Assembly (NCBI RefSeq): GCF_001314875.1 | Contig: NZ_LJZS01000001.1 | Location: 186,001-250,000 of the forward strand | Origin: Halomonas sp. HL-48 | Lineage (GTDB): Bacteria; Pseudomonadota; Gammaproteobacteria; Pseudomonadales; Halomonadaceae | Direction: 5' to 3' | Length of the DNA stretch: 64,000 bases | The notes under the pieces: generated by a model | What the model was told of the DNA's origin: nothing | The model's input: only the letters and a program-made list of their open reading frames with translations | Database searches by the model: none | Part shown: positions 41,298-50,520 of the stretch, piece by piece | Position numbering within the stretch: position 1 is the stretch's first letter | How the letters are laid out: every line of letters begins with the position of its first letter | Translations under genes and position numbers: made by a program

Positions 41298-43123
41298 GAA
41301 TACTCCAAGTGGTAGCGATGCGAAAGGCGCTGCTTGAAATCCTTGACGATATGCAGCGCCTCGCGCAGTAAATCGCGCTCTAACGAAGATAAATCCTGCA
41401 CGACGACCCGGTTGGAACGCTCCTGCTGCTCGGCGGACGCATCGTCGGAGAATGCCTGAAGCTGCTGCTTGAGCCGCAGCTCGGTAAACAGCGCCAGGGC
41501 TTCGCCGAGGTCGTCAGCAAAGCGCCGGTTGAGCCGGCCATCCTCGGCGAGGGCATCCAGCCGGTCCAGCGTTGAGGTCGCATGGATACGCCGCTCAAGC
41601 GCCATGGTGCGGACACCGTGCACGATGGGAAAAATACCGCCTTTCTTGATATCGATGCCGTGCTGGGGTTTCTTCAGCGAACCAAACAGCGTCAACGGGG
41701 TGGAAAAGCGCAGCGCAGTGCGGGCGAAATACGACAGCAGCAACTCGTCCCGGGAGCAGCGCTCGAATAGCTCCTCACGGACGCTTTCCAAAAGGCTCGG
41801 ATTGCCCGCGACACCGTGGGCGTCGAGCATGATGGCCAGTTTCATCAGGCTATCGCCGTCGCGCGCACTGGCCCAGCGGGCAATGTGGCCTTTCCACTGG
41901 CTGACCGTGGCGACCCACTCCGGGTTCGATACCATGATGTTGCCCGGACAGGGCGGGTACCCCAGCTCGATGAGGGTCTCTGTCAGGCGCTGCATGTCCT
42001 TGCCCACGTCGGGCCATTCGGCATCGTCAGCGAGAATCAGCCCATTATCCTGATCGGTCTTTAAGATCTGCTCGCCGCGACCCTCGCTGCCCATGACCAT
42101 CATGCAGCTGTGCTGATGATGCGCTGGGTCGATGGTAAACGCCCAGGCCTTACTCATAATGCGGCCATTGAGCGCCGCCAACAGGTCCATCGCAAAACGC
42201 AGCTTGACGCCCTGGGCCATCAAGGCATTGACCAGTTCCGGGGTACGGCGGCTGGCGGCGGCCAGCGCCGGTAAATCGCCGGCCTGCTCCACCTGAAGGC
42301 TGACCACATAGCTGCGACTCGAGAAATAACTCAGCACGTCGGTCAGCTCGACCACACCGACGACCTTGGCCTCGTCCATCACCACGACCCGCGTTACCTT
42401 GTGGCGGGTCATGCTGACCAGCGCCTCAAACAGGTATTGACTGGAGGTAACGGTCACCAGGGTATATTGGGCGATATCGGCAAGCGGCGTCGTGACTGGA
42501 TGTTCCGTCAGTACGATCGCGTTGAGCAGATCGGTCTTGGTCACCACCCCTGGCTGGCTTGAGGCTTCCACCAGCAGGCTGTCGGCATGGGTGTCATTCA
42601 GCGTGCGCACGGCGGTGACGATGTCGGCATCAGCGGGCAGCAACAACGGTGGGCGCATGCACTCGCTGACGCGGGCCAGCATGAAGCCTGCCATGGTCAC
42701 GCCACCCTCGGCACGCTTTTCAGTCAGCAGGCGGGCCTTGTGAGCGAGCGACTGGCGGAAGAATTGATTGAACTCGGGATACTCGTTGCACAGCGTCTTG
42801 AACAGCGCCTTGGGCATCAGATAACACAGGCATTCCTGCTCCGCCTGAAAGCGGTAGCGGCTCTTGCCGTTGAGAATACTGATCGCGCCAAACAGATCGC
42901 CCGCCGTGTAATGGCCGATGCGTGAAGCCGACGAAGGCAAGGTAGGGTCGAGCTCAGCGACCTCCCCTTTGTGAATCAGATAAACGTACTCGCCGGCTTG
43001 GCCTGTTTCGACGATAATCGCGTGACGTTCAAAGTAGGCGAGATCCATGCCGCGCCGCACATGTTCTTTCCCCTTGGCATCCAGCAACGAAAACGGGGGC
43101 TGGGAAAGGTCTACATCTACCAT
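41294..43123 (-). CDS. cNMP-binding/CBS/DUF294 putative nucleotidyltransferase
   Basis: About 609 residues. In order: a cyclic-nucleotide-binding-like beta roll (about 1-130; IVETGQAGEYVYLIHKGEVAEL), two CBS domains (about 155-285; DIAQYTLVTVTSSQYLFEALVSMTRHKVTRVVVMD), and a DUF294 nucleotidyltransferase core (MVMGSEGRGEQILKTDQDNGLIL) with C-terminal DUF294_C helices. The GS-x9..-D-x-D pattern is intact, so this half should be active. The ATG at 43123 is preferred (GAGG eight bases upstream) over the track's TTG at 43162. Homologues are usually next to acetate symporter and acs genes, as here, suggesting a signalling or protein-modifying role in acetate metabolism. Confidence 0.85.
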   Translation of the reverse strand: MVDVDLSQPPFSLLDAKGKEHVRRGMDLAYFERHAIIVETGQAGEYVYLIHKGEVAELDPTLPSSASRIGHYTAGDLFGAISILNGKSRYRFQAEQECLCYLMPKALFKTLCNEYPEFNQFFRQSLAHKARLLTEKRAEGGVTMAGFMLARVSECMRPPLLLPADADIVTAVRTLNDTHADSLLVEASSQPGVVTKTDLLNAIVLTEHPVTTPLADIAQYTLVTVTSSQYLFEALVSMTRHKVTRVVVMDEAKVVGVVELTDVLSYFSSRSYVVSLQVEQAGDLPALAAASRRTPELVNALMAQGVKLRFAMDLLAALNGRIMSKAWAFTIDPAHHQHSCMMVMGSEGRGEQILKTDQDNGLILADDAEWPDVGKDMQRLTETLIELGYPPCPGNIMVSNPEWVATVSQWKGHIARWASARDGDSLMKLAIMLDAHGVAGNPSLLESVREELFERCSRDELLLSYFARTALRFSTPLTLFGSLKKPQHGIDIKKGGIFPIVHGVRTMALERRIHATSTLDRLDALAEDGRLNRRFADDLGEALALFTELRLKQQLQAFSDDASAEQQERSNRVVVQDLSSLERDLLREALHIVKDFKQRLSHRYHLEYS

Positions 43124-43691
43124 GGGCATGACCTCGACATGATGATTAAGCGGAGTAAGCAAACCTCATTACTAACGCCACGACTCGACTACCACTTTGG
43201 TTTATTGCGCTAATGTCTAACTTACTTTATTAACTTTAGCGACCTGAAATAAGCAAAATAGGTAATCACTCTTGGGCTGATAAAAAATAATGGCAGGCCA
43301 GTTTCTGAACATAGCAAACAACGCTGCATCCCCCCCACCTAGACCATCGTCCCATGACGCTAAGAAAACCTTACCCCAGCATGCTAAAAGTCCATAAAAA
43401 GGCCCGTTTTCAACCGATTGGCTACTTTTTGCTCACCACCAAAGTTTATTGATACCAAAGTCTGGGATTTATTTTTTGCATTTATTGCCCAGTATTGTCA
43501 CTGAGTCATGCAGGGTAATCGCACGTCATTGCGCCACTCCCCATCCACCTTTTGCCGGGTGACGTGTTAACTGACAGCTGATTCATGACAAACGTAACTG
43601 AGTGGTTCCAAAAACGTGCGATTGGTCTGATGGGTCAACCGCTATTCCGAGTGAACTTTCCAACCTAAAAACACAAGTGGAGAGCAACACA
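43124..43691. other. 568-base non-coding region between DUF294 and symporter genes
   Basis: This divergent promoter region is moderately AT-rich, with no open frame that I can support, no clear palindrome and no RNA motif I recognise. ACCCCAGCAT near 43374 resembles ACCCTAGCAT upstream of acs (about 53472), a weak hint of a shared CrbR-type site. The length suggests substantial regulation of the symporter. Confidence 0.4.
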
Positions 43692-43952
43692 ATGGCAGAC
43701 GACAAATCCAATGCTGCTGAATACTGGAAAGCCAACGTCCGTACCATTATCGGATGCTTGGCGGTCTGGGCATTCGTTTCTTACGGCTGCGCTATTCTAT
43801 TCCGCCCGATACTTGCCTCTATCCCAGTCGGTGGTACCGACCTGGGCTTTTGGTTTGCTCAGCAAGGGTCAATTCTCACCTTCATCGTCTTGATCTTTTT
43901 CTACGCGTGGAAAATGAACAAGCTCGATGAAAAATTTGGCCTTGGGGAGTAA
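43692..43952 (+). CDS. Sodium:solute symporter small subunit (DUF4212)
   Basis: An 86-residue protein with two membrane helices (TIIGCLAVWAFVSYGCAILF; SILTFIVLIFFYAWKMNKLDEKFG) and the conserved FWFAQQGSI between them. The track start is 30 codons too early; the ATG at 43692 has GGAG upstream and gives the normal family length. Members are the small partner of a sodium:solute symporter encoded immediately downstream (six-base gap here), a two-part carrier for acetate or similar short acids. Confidence 0.9.
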   Translation: MADDKSNAAEYWKANVRTIIGCLAVWAFVSYGCAILFRPILASIPVGGTDLGFWFAQQGSILTFIVLIFFYAWKMNKLDEKFGLGE

Positions 43953-43958
43953 GCCGGT

Positions 43959-45740
43959 ATGAGCCAATTTGCAATCAACCTACTCTTCGTGGGTGCCTCC
44001 TTTGCCTTGTATATAGGCATCGCGATCTGGGCACGCGCGGGATCGACGAAAGACTTCTACGTCGCCGGTGGCGGTGTTCACCCGATCACCAACGGCATGG
44101 CCACTGCGGCCGACTGGATGTCAGCGGCATCGTTCATCTCGATGGCCGGCCTGCTGGCGTCGGGCGGTTACGCCAACTCCACCTTCCTGATGGGCTGGAC
44201 CGGCGGCTACGTAATTCTGGCCATGTTGCTTGCGCCTTACCTGCGCAAGTTCGGCAAGTTTACCGTGCCCGACTTCATCGGCGACCGGTTCTACAGCAAC
44301 ACGGCCCGTCTTGTGGCGGTTATCTGTCTGATCGTGGCCTCGGTGACCTACGTTATCGGTCAAATGACCGGTGCGGGCGTGGCGTTCTCGCGCTTCCTGG
44401 AAGTGCCTAACACCGCCGGCATCTGGATCGCGGCCTTTATCGTCTTCCTGTACGCCGTTTTCGGCGGCATGAAGGGCATCACCTATACCCAGGTGGCGCA
44501 GTACATCGTACTGATCATTGCCTACACCATCCCGGCGGTGTTTATCGCCATGCAGCTCACCGGCAACCCCATTCCCATGTTCGGCATGTTCAGTACGCAT
44601 ACCGAATCGGGCGTACCGTTGCTCACCAAGCTCGATGACGTAGTCAGTGCCCTGGGCTTCCAGGACTATACCGCCGACGTCGACAACAAGCTCAACATGG
44701 TGCTGTTCACCCTGTCGCTGATGGTCGGTACTGCGGGTCTGCCCCACGTTATCATTCGCTTCTTCACCGTGCCGAAAGTGGCGGATGCTCGCTGGTCAGC
44801 TGGCTGGGCGCTAGTGTTCATTGCTCTGCTGTACCTCACCGCACCGGCGGTTGGGTCCATGGCGCGCTTGAACCTCGTGACCACGGTCTATCCGGAAATG
44901 GCCGGTCAAACGGAGAACTACGCTGACGCTGCCGAAGAAGCCCTGCGCTACGAGGATCGTCCCGAGTGGTTCCGCACCTGGGAAGATACTGGCCTGTTGA
45001 CGTTTGAAGACAAGAACGACGATGGCCGCATCCAGTTCTACAACGACGGTTCAGACTTTGAAGATCGTGGTTGGGAAGGCAACGAACTGGACGTCAACAA
45101 CGACATCATGGTGTTGGCGAACCCAGAAATTGCCAACTTACCCGGCTGGGTCATTGGCTTGATTGCAGCAGGCGGTATCGCCGCGGCGCTATCCACGGCG
45201 GCGGGTCTGTTGCTTGCGATTTCGTCCGCGATCAGTCACGACTTGATCAAGACCATGATCAATCCCAAGATATCCGAGAAAGGCGAGATGTTGGCGGCGC
45301 GAATCTCCATGGCCGGGGCGATATTACTTGCCACGTATCTGGGGCTTAACCCACCCGGGTTTGCGGCGCAAACCGTTGCGCTGGCCTTCGGTATTGCCGG
45401 TGCATCGTTGTTCCCCGCACTGATGATGGGTATCTTCTCCAAGAAGATGAACAACTCAGGCGCTGTCGCAGGCATGCTCAGCGGTTTGATCTGTACCCTG
45501 CTGTACATCTTCACCTACTTGGGCTGGTTCTTCGTCCCCGGCACGAATATGCTGGCCAACGAACCTGCACAATGGATATTCGGTATTTCACCGCTGTCCT
45601 TCGGTGCGGTAGGCGCGATGATCAACTTCGCCGTGGCCTTCGCGGTCTGCAGCGTGACCAAAGCACCGCCGCAGGAGATCCAGGAACTGGTCGAAAGCGT
45701 TCGCTATCCGAAAGGTGCTGGCGTTGCCGTCGACCACTAA
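43959..45740 (+). CDS. Sodium:solute symporter, large subunit (VC_2705-type, acetate module)
   Basis: A 593-residue SLC5-fold carrier of about thirteen helices. It opens AINLLFVGASFALYIGIAIWARAGSTKDFYVAGGGVHPITNGMATAADWMSAASFISMAGLLASGGY and has the central GTAGLPHVIIRFFTVPKVADARWSAGWA. An acidic insert (residues about 320-380, DRPEWFRTWEDTGLLTFEDKNDDGRIQF) between helices distinguishes this subfamily from ActP. Probably a Na+-driven importer of acetate or another monocarboxylate, given the adjacent crbS, crbR and acs. Followed by a strong terminator. Confidence 0.9.
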   Translation: MSQFAINLLFVGASFALYIGIAIWARAGSTKDFYVAGGGVHPITNGMATAADWMSAASFISMAGLLASGGYANSTFLMGWTGGYVILAMLLAPYLRKFGKFTVPDFIGDRFYSNTARLVAVICLIVASVTYVIGQMTGAGVAFSRFLEVPNTAGIWIAAFIVFLYAVFGGMKGITYTQVAQYIVLIIAYTIPAVFIAMQLTGNPIPMFGMFSTHTESGVPLLTKLDDVVSALGFQDYTADVDNKLNMVLFTLSLMVGTAGLPHVIIRFFTVPKVADARWSAGWALVFIALLYLTAPAVGSMARLNLVTTVYPEMAGQTENYADAAEEALRYEDRPEWFRTWEDTGLLTFEDKNDDGRIQFYNDGSDFEDRGWEGNELDVNNDIMVLANPEIANLPGWVIGLIAAGGIAAALSTAAGLLLAISSAISHDLIKTMINPKISEKGEMLAARISMAGAILLATYLGLNPPGFAAQTVALAFGIAGASLFPALMMGIFSKKMNNSGAVAGMLSGLICTLLYIFTYLGWFFVPGTNMLANEPAQWIFGISPLSFGAVGAMINFAVAFAVCSVTKAPPQEIQELVESVRYPKGAGVAVDH

Positions 45741-45797
45741 GTCATAATCTTTCCCTAACCTGCTGACCCAAGTGTCACAGGCTTTGGAACCGACCCG

Positions 45798-45834
45798 CCA
45801 TCGGGCTTCCTCCGGGAGGCCCGATGGTTTTTTT
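45798..45834 (+). terminator. Terminator after the symporter operon
   Basis: CCATCGGGC and GCCCGATGG form the outer stem, with an inner CTTCC/GGGAG extension and a T7 tract. It overlaps the track's start for the next ORF, which supports the downstream start at 45848 for that gene. Confidence 0.9.
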
Positions 45835-45847
45835 AGAAGGACGTATT

Positions 45848-46363
45848 ATGATTTGGCATTTGATTGCCGCGGTGTTTGCAGGTCTGGCGGCGGCAGGGAT
45901 TGGCTTACTGCTGCGCACGCTAAGTGGCAAGCGACTCCCCAAGTGGATCGTCCCCGTGTGCGGGGGGATAGGGATGATCAGCTACCAGATTCATATGGAG
46001 TACTCCTGGTTTGAACATAAGCAGGAGCAGCTTCCCGAGACCGCTGAGGTTATTTCCAGCGAAACCAGCGAACAGGTATGGCGCCCCTGGACGTTCATAT
46101 TCCCGGTCACCACCAAGTTCAGTGTCGTCGACAGCGACAACGTTCAGTTGGGCACTAGCGGCGATGACCGCCTGGCGCAGTTCATTCTTTATCAGTTCGA
46201 GCGCCACTACACCGATGTCATCACCCATCAGCCCTATCTACTCAACTGCGACAGCCGTGAACTGGTGCCGCTTGAGCCGGAAACCCGTGAGCCGCAAGTC
46301 GATCAGATGCGCACGCTGCGTGACACCTCGCCACTGCTCAACAATGTCTGCGACGACGCATAA
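45848..46363 (+). CDS. Small membrane-anchored hypothetical protein upstream of crbS
   Basis: 171 residues from the ATG at 45848, which has AAGGA upstream. One N-terminal membrane helix (MIWHLIAAVFAGLAAAGIGLLL), a short hydrophobic stretch (WIVPVCGGIGMISYQIHMEYSWFEH), then a soluble part rich in acidic residues (FPVTTKFSVVDSDNVQLG; FILYQFERHYTDVIT). I do not recognise a family. It sits alone between the symporter terminator and the sensor kinase gene in the same direction, 96 bases before crbS, so it could belong to the acetate-sensing module. No function is claimed. Confidence 0.6.
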   Translation: MIWHLIAAVFAGLAAAGIGLLLRTLSGKRLPKWIVPVCGGIGMISYQIHMEYSWFEHKQEQLPETAEVISSETSEQVWRPWTFIFPVTTKFSVVDSDNVQLGTSGDDRLAQFILYQFERHYTDVITHQPYLLNCDSRELVPLEPETREPQVDQMRTLRDTSPLLNNVCDDA

Positions 46364-46459
46364 CTGCCTCCATTTCACGCCTGACGCCCCATCATATTTC
46401 GCCTAGAATGGTGCGCTGGATGAGCGGCCTGATAGATAGGCATAAGGCGGGAGAAGGCT

Positions 46460-49400
46460 ATGTTTCATGGCGGGCTATTAGTCGCGGTATCACTGTTGTA
46501 TATCGCGGTGCTATTCGCGATCGCCTGGTACGGTGACCGCCGTGCTCGGACGGTCGGCGCCACCCGTCGTCGCCCGCTTATCTACAGCCTCACCCTGGCT
46601 ATTTATTGCACGTCGTGGACGTTTTACGGCGCCGTAGGCCAAGCGGCAACGGCCGGCTGGTCGTTTGCCAGTATTTTCGTCGGACCGGTGCTGACCTTTT
46701 TACTGTTCTGGCCGGTATTGGCGAAAATGATTCGCGTGGCCAAACACCAGAACGTCACCTCCATCGCCGACTTTATCGCTTCGCGCTATGGCAAGACCCA
46801 GTCGCTTGCCGCCTTCGCCAGCCTGGTGGCGCTGGTCGGCACCCTGCCCTACATCGCCCTGCAGCTAAAAGCCGTTTCCACCACCTTCAGCGTTTTGACC
46901 GATGAAGGCGACATGACCCATGCGCCGCTGTTTGGCGATACCGCCTTTTATGTCGCTGTGGTCATGGCCATTTTTGCCATCCTGTTTGGTACGCGACATA
47001 CCGATGCCACCGAGCACCATGAAGGCTTGATTCACGCCGTTGCCTTCGAGTCGCTGGTCAAGCTGGTCGCGTTCGTGGTGCTCGGCGCCTTCGTTACCTG
47101 GGGAATGTTCGACGGCCTGGGTGAGCTGATGGGCTACGCCGAAACGCACCTGGAACTCCAGCGTCAGCTGGCCAGCCAGGACTTCGGCCAGAGCTTCTGG
47201 GCGCAAACCCTGCTGGCCATGCTGGCGATTCTCTGCCTGCCCCGCCAATTCCATGTGGCGGTGGTCGAGAACACCCACCACGACGACGCGACGAAAGCCC
47301 GCTGGCTGTTTCCGCTCTACCTGATCGTGATCGCGTTTTTCGTCGTGCCGCTGGCGGCCGCCGGCCTAATGCTGTTTTCCGACACCTCGGTCGAGCCGGA
47401 CACCTATGTGCTGGCGCTTTCCATGGCCTCCGGCCACGAGTGGCTGACCCTGCTGACATTCATTGGCGGGTTTTCCGCCGCGACCGGCATGGTGATCGTG
47501 GCGGCAGTCGCCGTATCGATCATGATCTCCAACGAAATCGTCATTCCCGCGCTGTTCCGCCTGCGCTGGTTCGACACCAAGGCGCGCGATTACGGCCGAC
47601 TTGTATTGCGCGCCCGCCGGCTGACCATCGTGGCCGTGCTGGCCATGGCCTACGGCTTCTACCAGATGATCGCCGAGTTTACCTCGCTGGCCTCGATTGG
47701 CATGTTGTCGTTTGCGGCGGCGGCGCAGTTTGCCCCGGCCCTGATCGGCGGCCTGTACTGGAAGCGCGGCAACCGGCTGGGGGTTATCGTCGGCATGAAC
47801 GCAGGCTTTGCTATTTGGGCCTACAGCCTGCTCATGCCCGCCATGATCAACGCCGGCGTGCTGCCTGCCGGATGGCTCGAAGGCGGGCCGCTGGGGCTTG
47901 CCTGGCTGTCTCCCACGGCGCTATTTGGTCTGAACCTGGGTGACAGCTTCACCCACGGCGTGATGCTCTCACTGGGCGTCAACCTGTTCAGCTATATCTT
48001 TGTTTCCCAGGTGACGTCCCAGCGCGTGGTCGAGCGCATTCAGGCATCGCTGTTCGTGGATAGCGTAGAAACCCGCCAGACCTCGGTCAACCGTCCGTGG
48101 ACCGGCGCTACCACGGTGGGCGACCTGAAGGTGCTGTGCGAACGTTTTCTGGGCGCCGAGCAGGTGAATCGCGCCTTTGAGGACTATGCGCGACGTTCGG
48201 GCAAACCATTGGATGACGGCACCCGTGCCTCCATCGACGTGATTCAGTTTACCGAGCGCTTTCTGGCCTCCGTACTGGGCGCTTCCTCGGCGCGTATCGT
48301 GGTCAACTCGGCCCTGCAGGGGCGCGGCATCGGGATTTCTGATGTCATCTCGATCGTCGACGAAGCCTCACAGGTGCTCGAGTTCAACCGCGCGCTGCTC
48401 CAGGCCACCATCGAGAACATCAATCAGGGCATCAGCGTCGTCGATCAGAACCTGCGCCTGGTGGTCTGGAACCAGCGATATCTGGAGCTGTTCCGTTTCC
48501 CTGATCACCTGATTCGAGTCGGCGCACCGATGGACCGTATCTTCCGCTACAACGCCCACAACGGCGAGTACGGCCCAGGCGACCCCGAAGAGCATGTCCA
48601 ACTGCTGCTCGACAACATCCGCGACGGCCAGCCGCACCGCTACGTTCGCTACCGCCAGGACGGCAGCGTGCTCGAGGTACAGGGTAACCCGATGCCGGGC
48701 GGCGGCTTTGTGTACACCTATCAGGACATTACCCAGCAAAAACGCATCGAAGAGGCGCTGATCCGCTCCGAAAACAATATCCGTATCTACACCGATAATG
48801 TGCCTGCGCTGATCGCCTACTTCGATAAAGAAGGCCGCTACTTGTTTACCAACCGCGCTTATGAACAGGCCTTTGGTATTGATCGCAACGCGGTGATCGG
48901 CAAGCGCTATGAAGACGTGCTGCCCGAGCGCCAGGCCCAGGAGCGGGCACCCTGGGTGGCACTGACGCTTAACGGCGAGCGGGTCAGCTTTGAGGTGGCC
49001 ATGCCGCTGAACGGCGCCATGCGCCACATGCTGGTGACCTATACCCCGCACTTCGGTGACAGCCAGTCGATACTCGGCTTTTTTGCCCTTTACCAGGATA
49101 TTACCGAACGCCGCCAGGCGGAGATCGCCCTCAAGGAAACCAATGAAACCCTGGAAGAGCGCGTGCGCGAACGTACCCAGGCGCTCTCCGAGGCCAATGC
49201 GGCGCTGCGTCAGGAAAACCGCGTCCGCGCCGAAGCCGAGCAGGCGCTGCGCCAGGCGAAGCAGCTGGCGGAGGATGCCAACGCCTCGAAAACACGCTTC
49301 CTGGCCGCCGCAAGTCACGATTTGCTCCAGCCGCTGAATGCCGCCCGGCTGTTCACCTCGGCGCTGATGCAAAACGTCAGCGTGCCGGATACCCAGCGCA

Positions 49401-50404
49401 CCATTGGGCATATCGACAACTCGCTGCAGGCCGCAGAAGAGCTGCTCAGCACGCTACTGGACATCTCCAAGCTCGATGCAGGCGCCCTGACACCGCGACG
49501 CAGCCACTTTGCGCTGTCCGATATCTTCCGGCCGCTGCGCGCCGAGTTCGAGGTCATGGCCGATGATCGCGGTCTCGATCTGGTGGTGGTCCCCACCCAG
49601 CAATGGGTCGACTCGGACCCGCAAATGCTGCGCCGGATCGTGCAGAATTTTCTTTCCAACGCCATTCGCTATACCCAGGAAGGACGGGTGCTGCTGGGCT
49701 GCCGACGCCAGGGCGAGCGGCTGGTGATCGAAGTCTGGGACAGCGGCCCGGGGATCCCAGACTCGAAGCTCAGCGAGATTTTCCAGGAGTTCCGGCGCCT
49801 TGATCAGGTATCGCGGCACAAGGAAAGCGAAAAGGGGCTGGGGCTTGGGCTATCGATTGCTGACCGGATGAGCCGGGTACTCGACCACCCGATCAAGGTC
49901 CGCTCCTGGGAAGGCACCGGCACCGTGTTCTCGGTCAGCGTGCCCTGCGTTGCCGCACGCGAAACCAGCCCTGAGGATCAGGAACAGGGGCCACGGCGCA
50001 GCGGCAACAAGCTGGCGGGCACCCGCATCGTTTGCATCGACAACGAGACGCTGATTCTCGAAGGCATGACCGCCATGCTCAGCGGCTGGGGATGCGAGGT
50101 GTTCACCGCCACCAGTATCGGCGGCGCCAAATCGATATTGCGCAACATGGACGGTGACCCGGACGCCATCCTGGCCGACTACCACCTGGATAACGAGGTC
50201 ACCGGCCTGATGGCCCTGGAAGCCCTTAGCGAGCGTTTGACCAGCGCCGTTCCCGGTATCGTGATTACCGCCGATCGCACCGAAGCGGTGGCCGAAGAGG
50301 TCAAGCGCGCCGGGTATCAGCTGCTGCTCAAGCCGGTGCGCCCGGCGGCACTGCGCGCGCTGCTGACGCGCACGCTGCAGGCCAGTCGGGCAGCTAGGGC
50401 CTAG
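46460..50404 (+). CDS. crbS: Hybrid sensor kinase with N-terminal sodium:solute symporter domain (CrbS)
   Basis: A 1314-residue protein. Residues 1 to about 500 are an SLC5-type transporter domain (SIADFIASRYGKTQSLAAFASLVALVGTLPYIALQLKAVS). PAS domains follow (about 650-760 and 770-890), then a coiled coil, a HisKA helix with the phosphorylated H953 (AASHDLLQPLNAARLF), an ATPase domain (NFLSNAIRYT, WDSGPGIPDSKL, KGLGLGLSIADRM) and a receiver domain with D1240 (AILADYHLDNEVTGL). CrbS-type kinases sense acetate-related states and act through CrbR on acs. Both crbR and acs are adjacent. GGAGAAGG precedes the ATG. Confidence 0.9.
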   Translation: MFHGGLLVAVSLLYIAVLFAIAWYGDRRARTVGATRRRPLIYSLTLAIYCTSWTFYGAVGQAATAGWSFASIFVGPVLTFLLFWPVLAKMIRVAKHQNVTSIADFIASRYGKTQSLAAFASLVALVGTLPYIALQLKAVSTTFSVLTDEGDMTHAPLFGDTAFYVAVVMAIFAILFGTRHTDATEHHEGLIHAVAFESLVKLVAFVVLGAFVTWGMFDGLGELMGYAETHLELQRQLASQDFGQSFWAQTLLAMLAILCLPRQFHVAVVENTHHDDATKARWLFPLYLIVIAFFVVPLAAAGLMLFSDTSVEPDTYVLALSMASGHEWLTLLTFIGGFSAATGMVIVAAVAVSIMISNEIVIPALFRLRWFDTKARDYGRLVLRARRLTIVAVLAMAYGFYQMIAEFTSLASIGMLSFAAAAQFAPALIGGLYWKRGNRLGVIVGMNAGFAIWAYSLLMPAMINAGVLPAGWLEGGPLGLAWLSPTALFGLNLGDSFTHGVMLSLGVNLFSYIFVSQVTSQRVVERIQASLFVDSVETRQTSVNRPWTGATTVGDLKVLCERFLGAEQVNRAFEDYARRSGKPLDDGTRASIDVIQFTERFLASVLGASSARIVVNSALQGRGIGISDVISIVDEASQVLEFNRALLQATIENINQGISVVDQNLRLVVWNQRYLELFRFPDHLIRVGAPMDRIFRYNAHNGEYGPGDPEEHVQLLLDNIRDGQPHRYVRYRQDGSVLEVQGNPMPGGGFVYTYQDITQQKRIEEALIRSENNIRIYTDNVPALIAYFDKEGRYLFTNRAYEQAFGIDRNAVIGKRYEDVLPERQAQERAPWVALTLNGERVSFEVAMPLNGAMRHMLVTYTPHFGDSQSILGFFALYQDITERRQAEIALKETNETLEERVRERTQALSEANAALRQENRVRAEAEQALRQAKQLAEDANASKTRFLAAASHDLLQPLNAARLFTSALMQNVSVPDTQRTIGHIDNSLQAAEELLSTLLDISKLDAGALTPRRSHFALSDIFRPLRAEFEVMADDRGLDLVVVPTQQWVDSDPQMLRRIVQNFLSNAIRYTQEGRVLLGCRRQGERLVIEVWDSGPGIPDSKLSEIFQEFRRLDQVSRHKESEKGLGLGLSIADRMSRVLDHPIKVRSWEGTGTVFSVSVPCVAARETSPEDQEQGPRRSGNKLAGTRIVCIDNETLILEGMTAMLSGWGCEVFTATSIGGAKSILRNMDGDPDAILADYHLDNEVTGLMALEALSERLTSAVPGIVITADRTEAVAEEVKRAGYQLLLKPVRPAALRALLTRTLQASRAARA

Positions 50405-50423
50405 CTGGAAGGCCGCTTGAACG

Positions 50424-50462
50424 AAACTGCCTCCGTGGCAAGACCACGGAGGCAGTTTTTCC
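50424..50462. terminator. Terminator between convergent crbS and crbR
   Basis: AAACTGCCTCCGTGG, a five-base loop and CCACGGAGGCAGTTT form a perfect 15-base stem with a T tract on the plus strand; the minus-strand T tract is shorter. Confidence 0.9.
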
Positions 50463-50520
50463 TTCTCGCTTCAAGGCGCGAAGCGCCGTGCTTCCCGCTA
50501 CCAGCGCCGGGCGACGGCCG

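Noticed and set aside
41294-43162. Toxin-antitoxin reading of the DUF294 nucleotidyltransferase and its partner
   Set aside because: Size, cNMP and CBS domains and acetate context do not fit a MNT/HEPN-type pair.
43291-43310. Possible sigma-54 promoter TGGCAGGCCAGTTTCT
   Set aside because: The GG element is present but the GC of the -12 element is missing, and spacing cannot be rescued.
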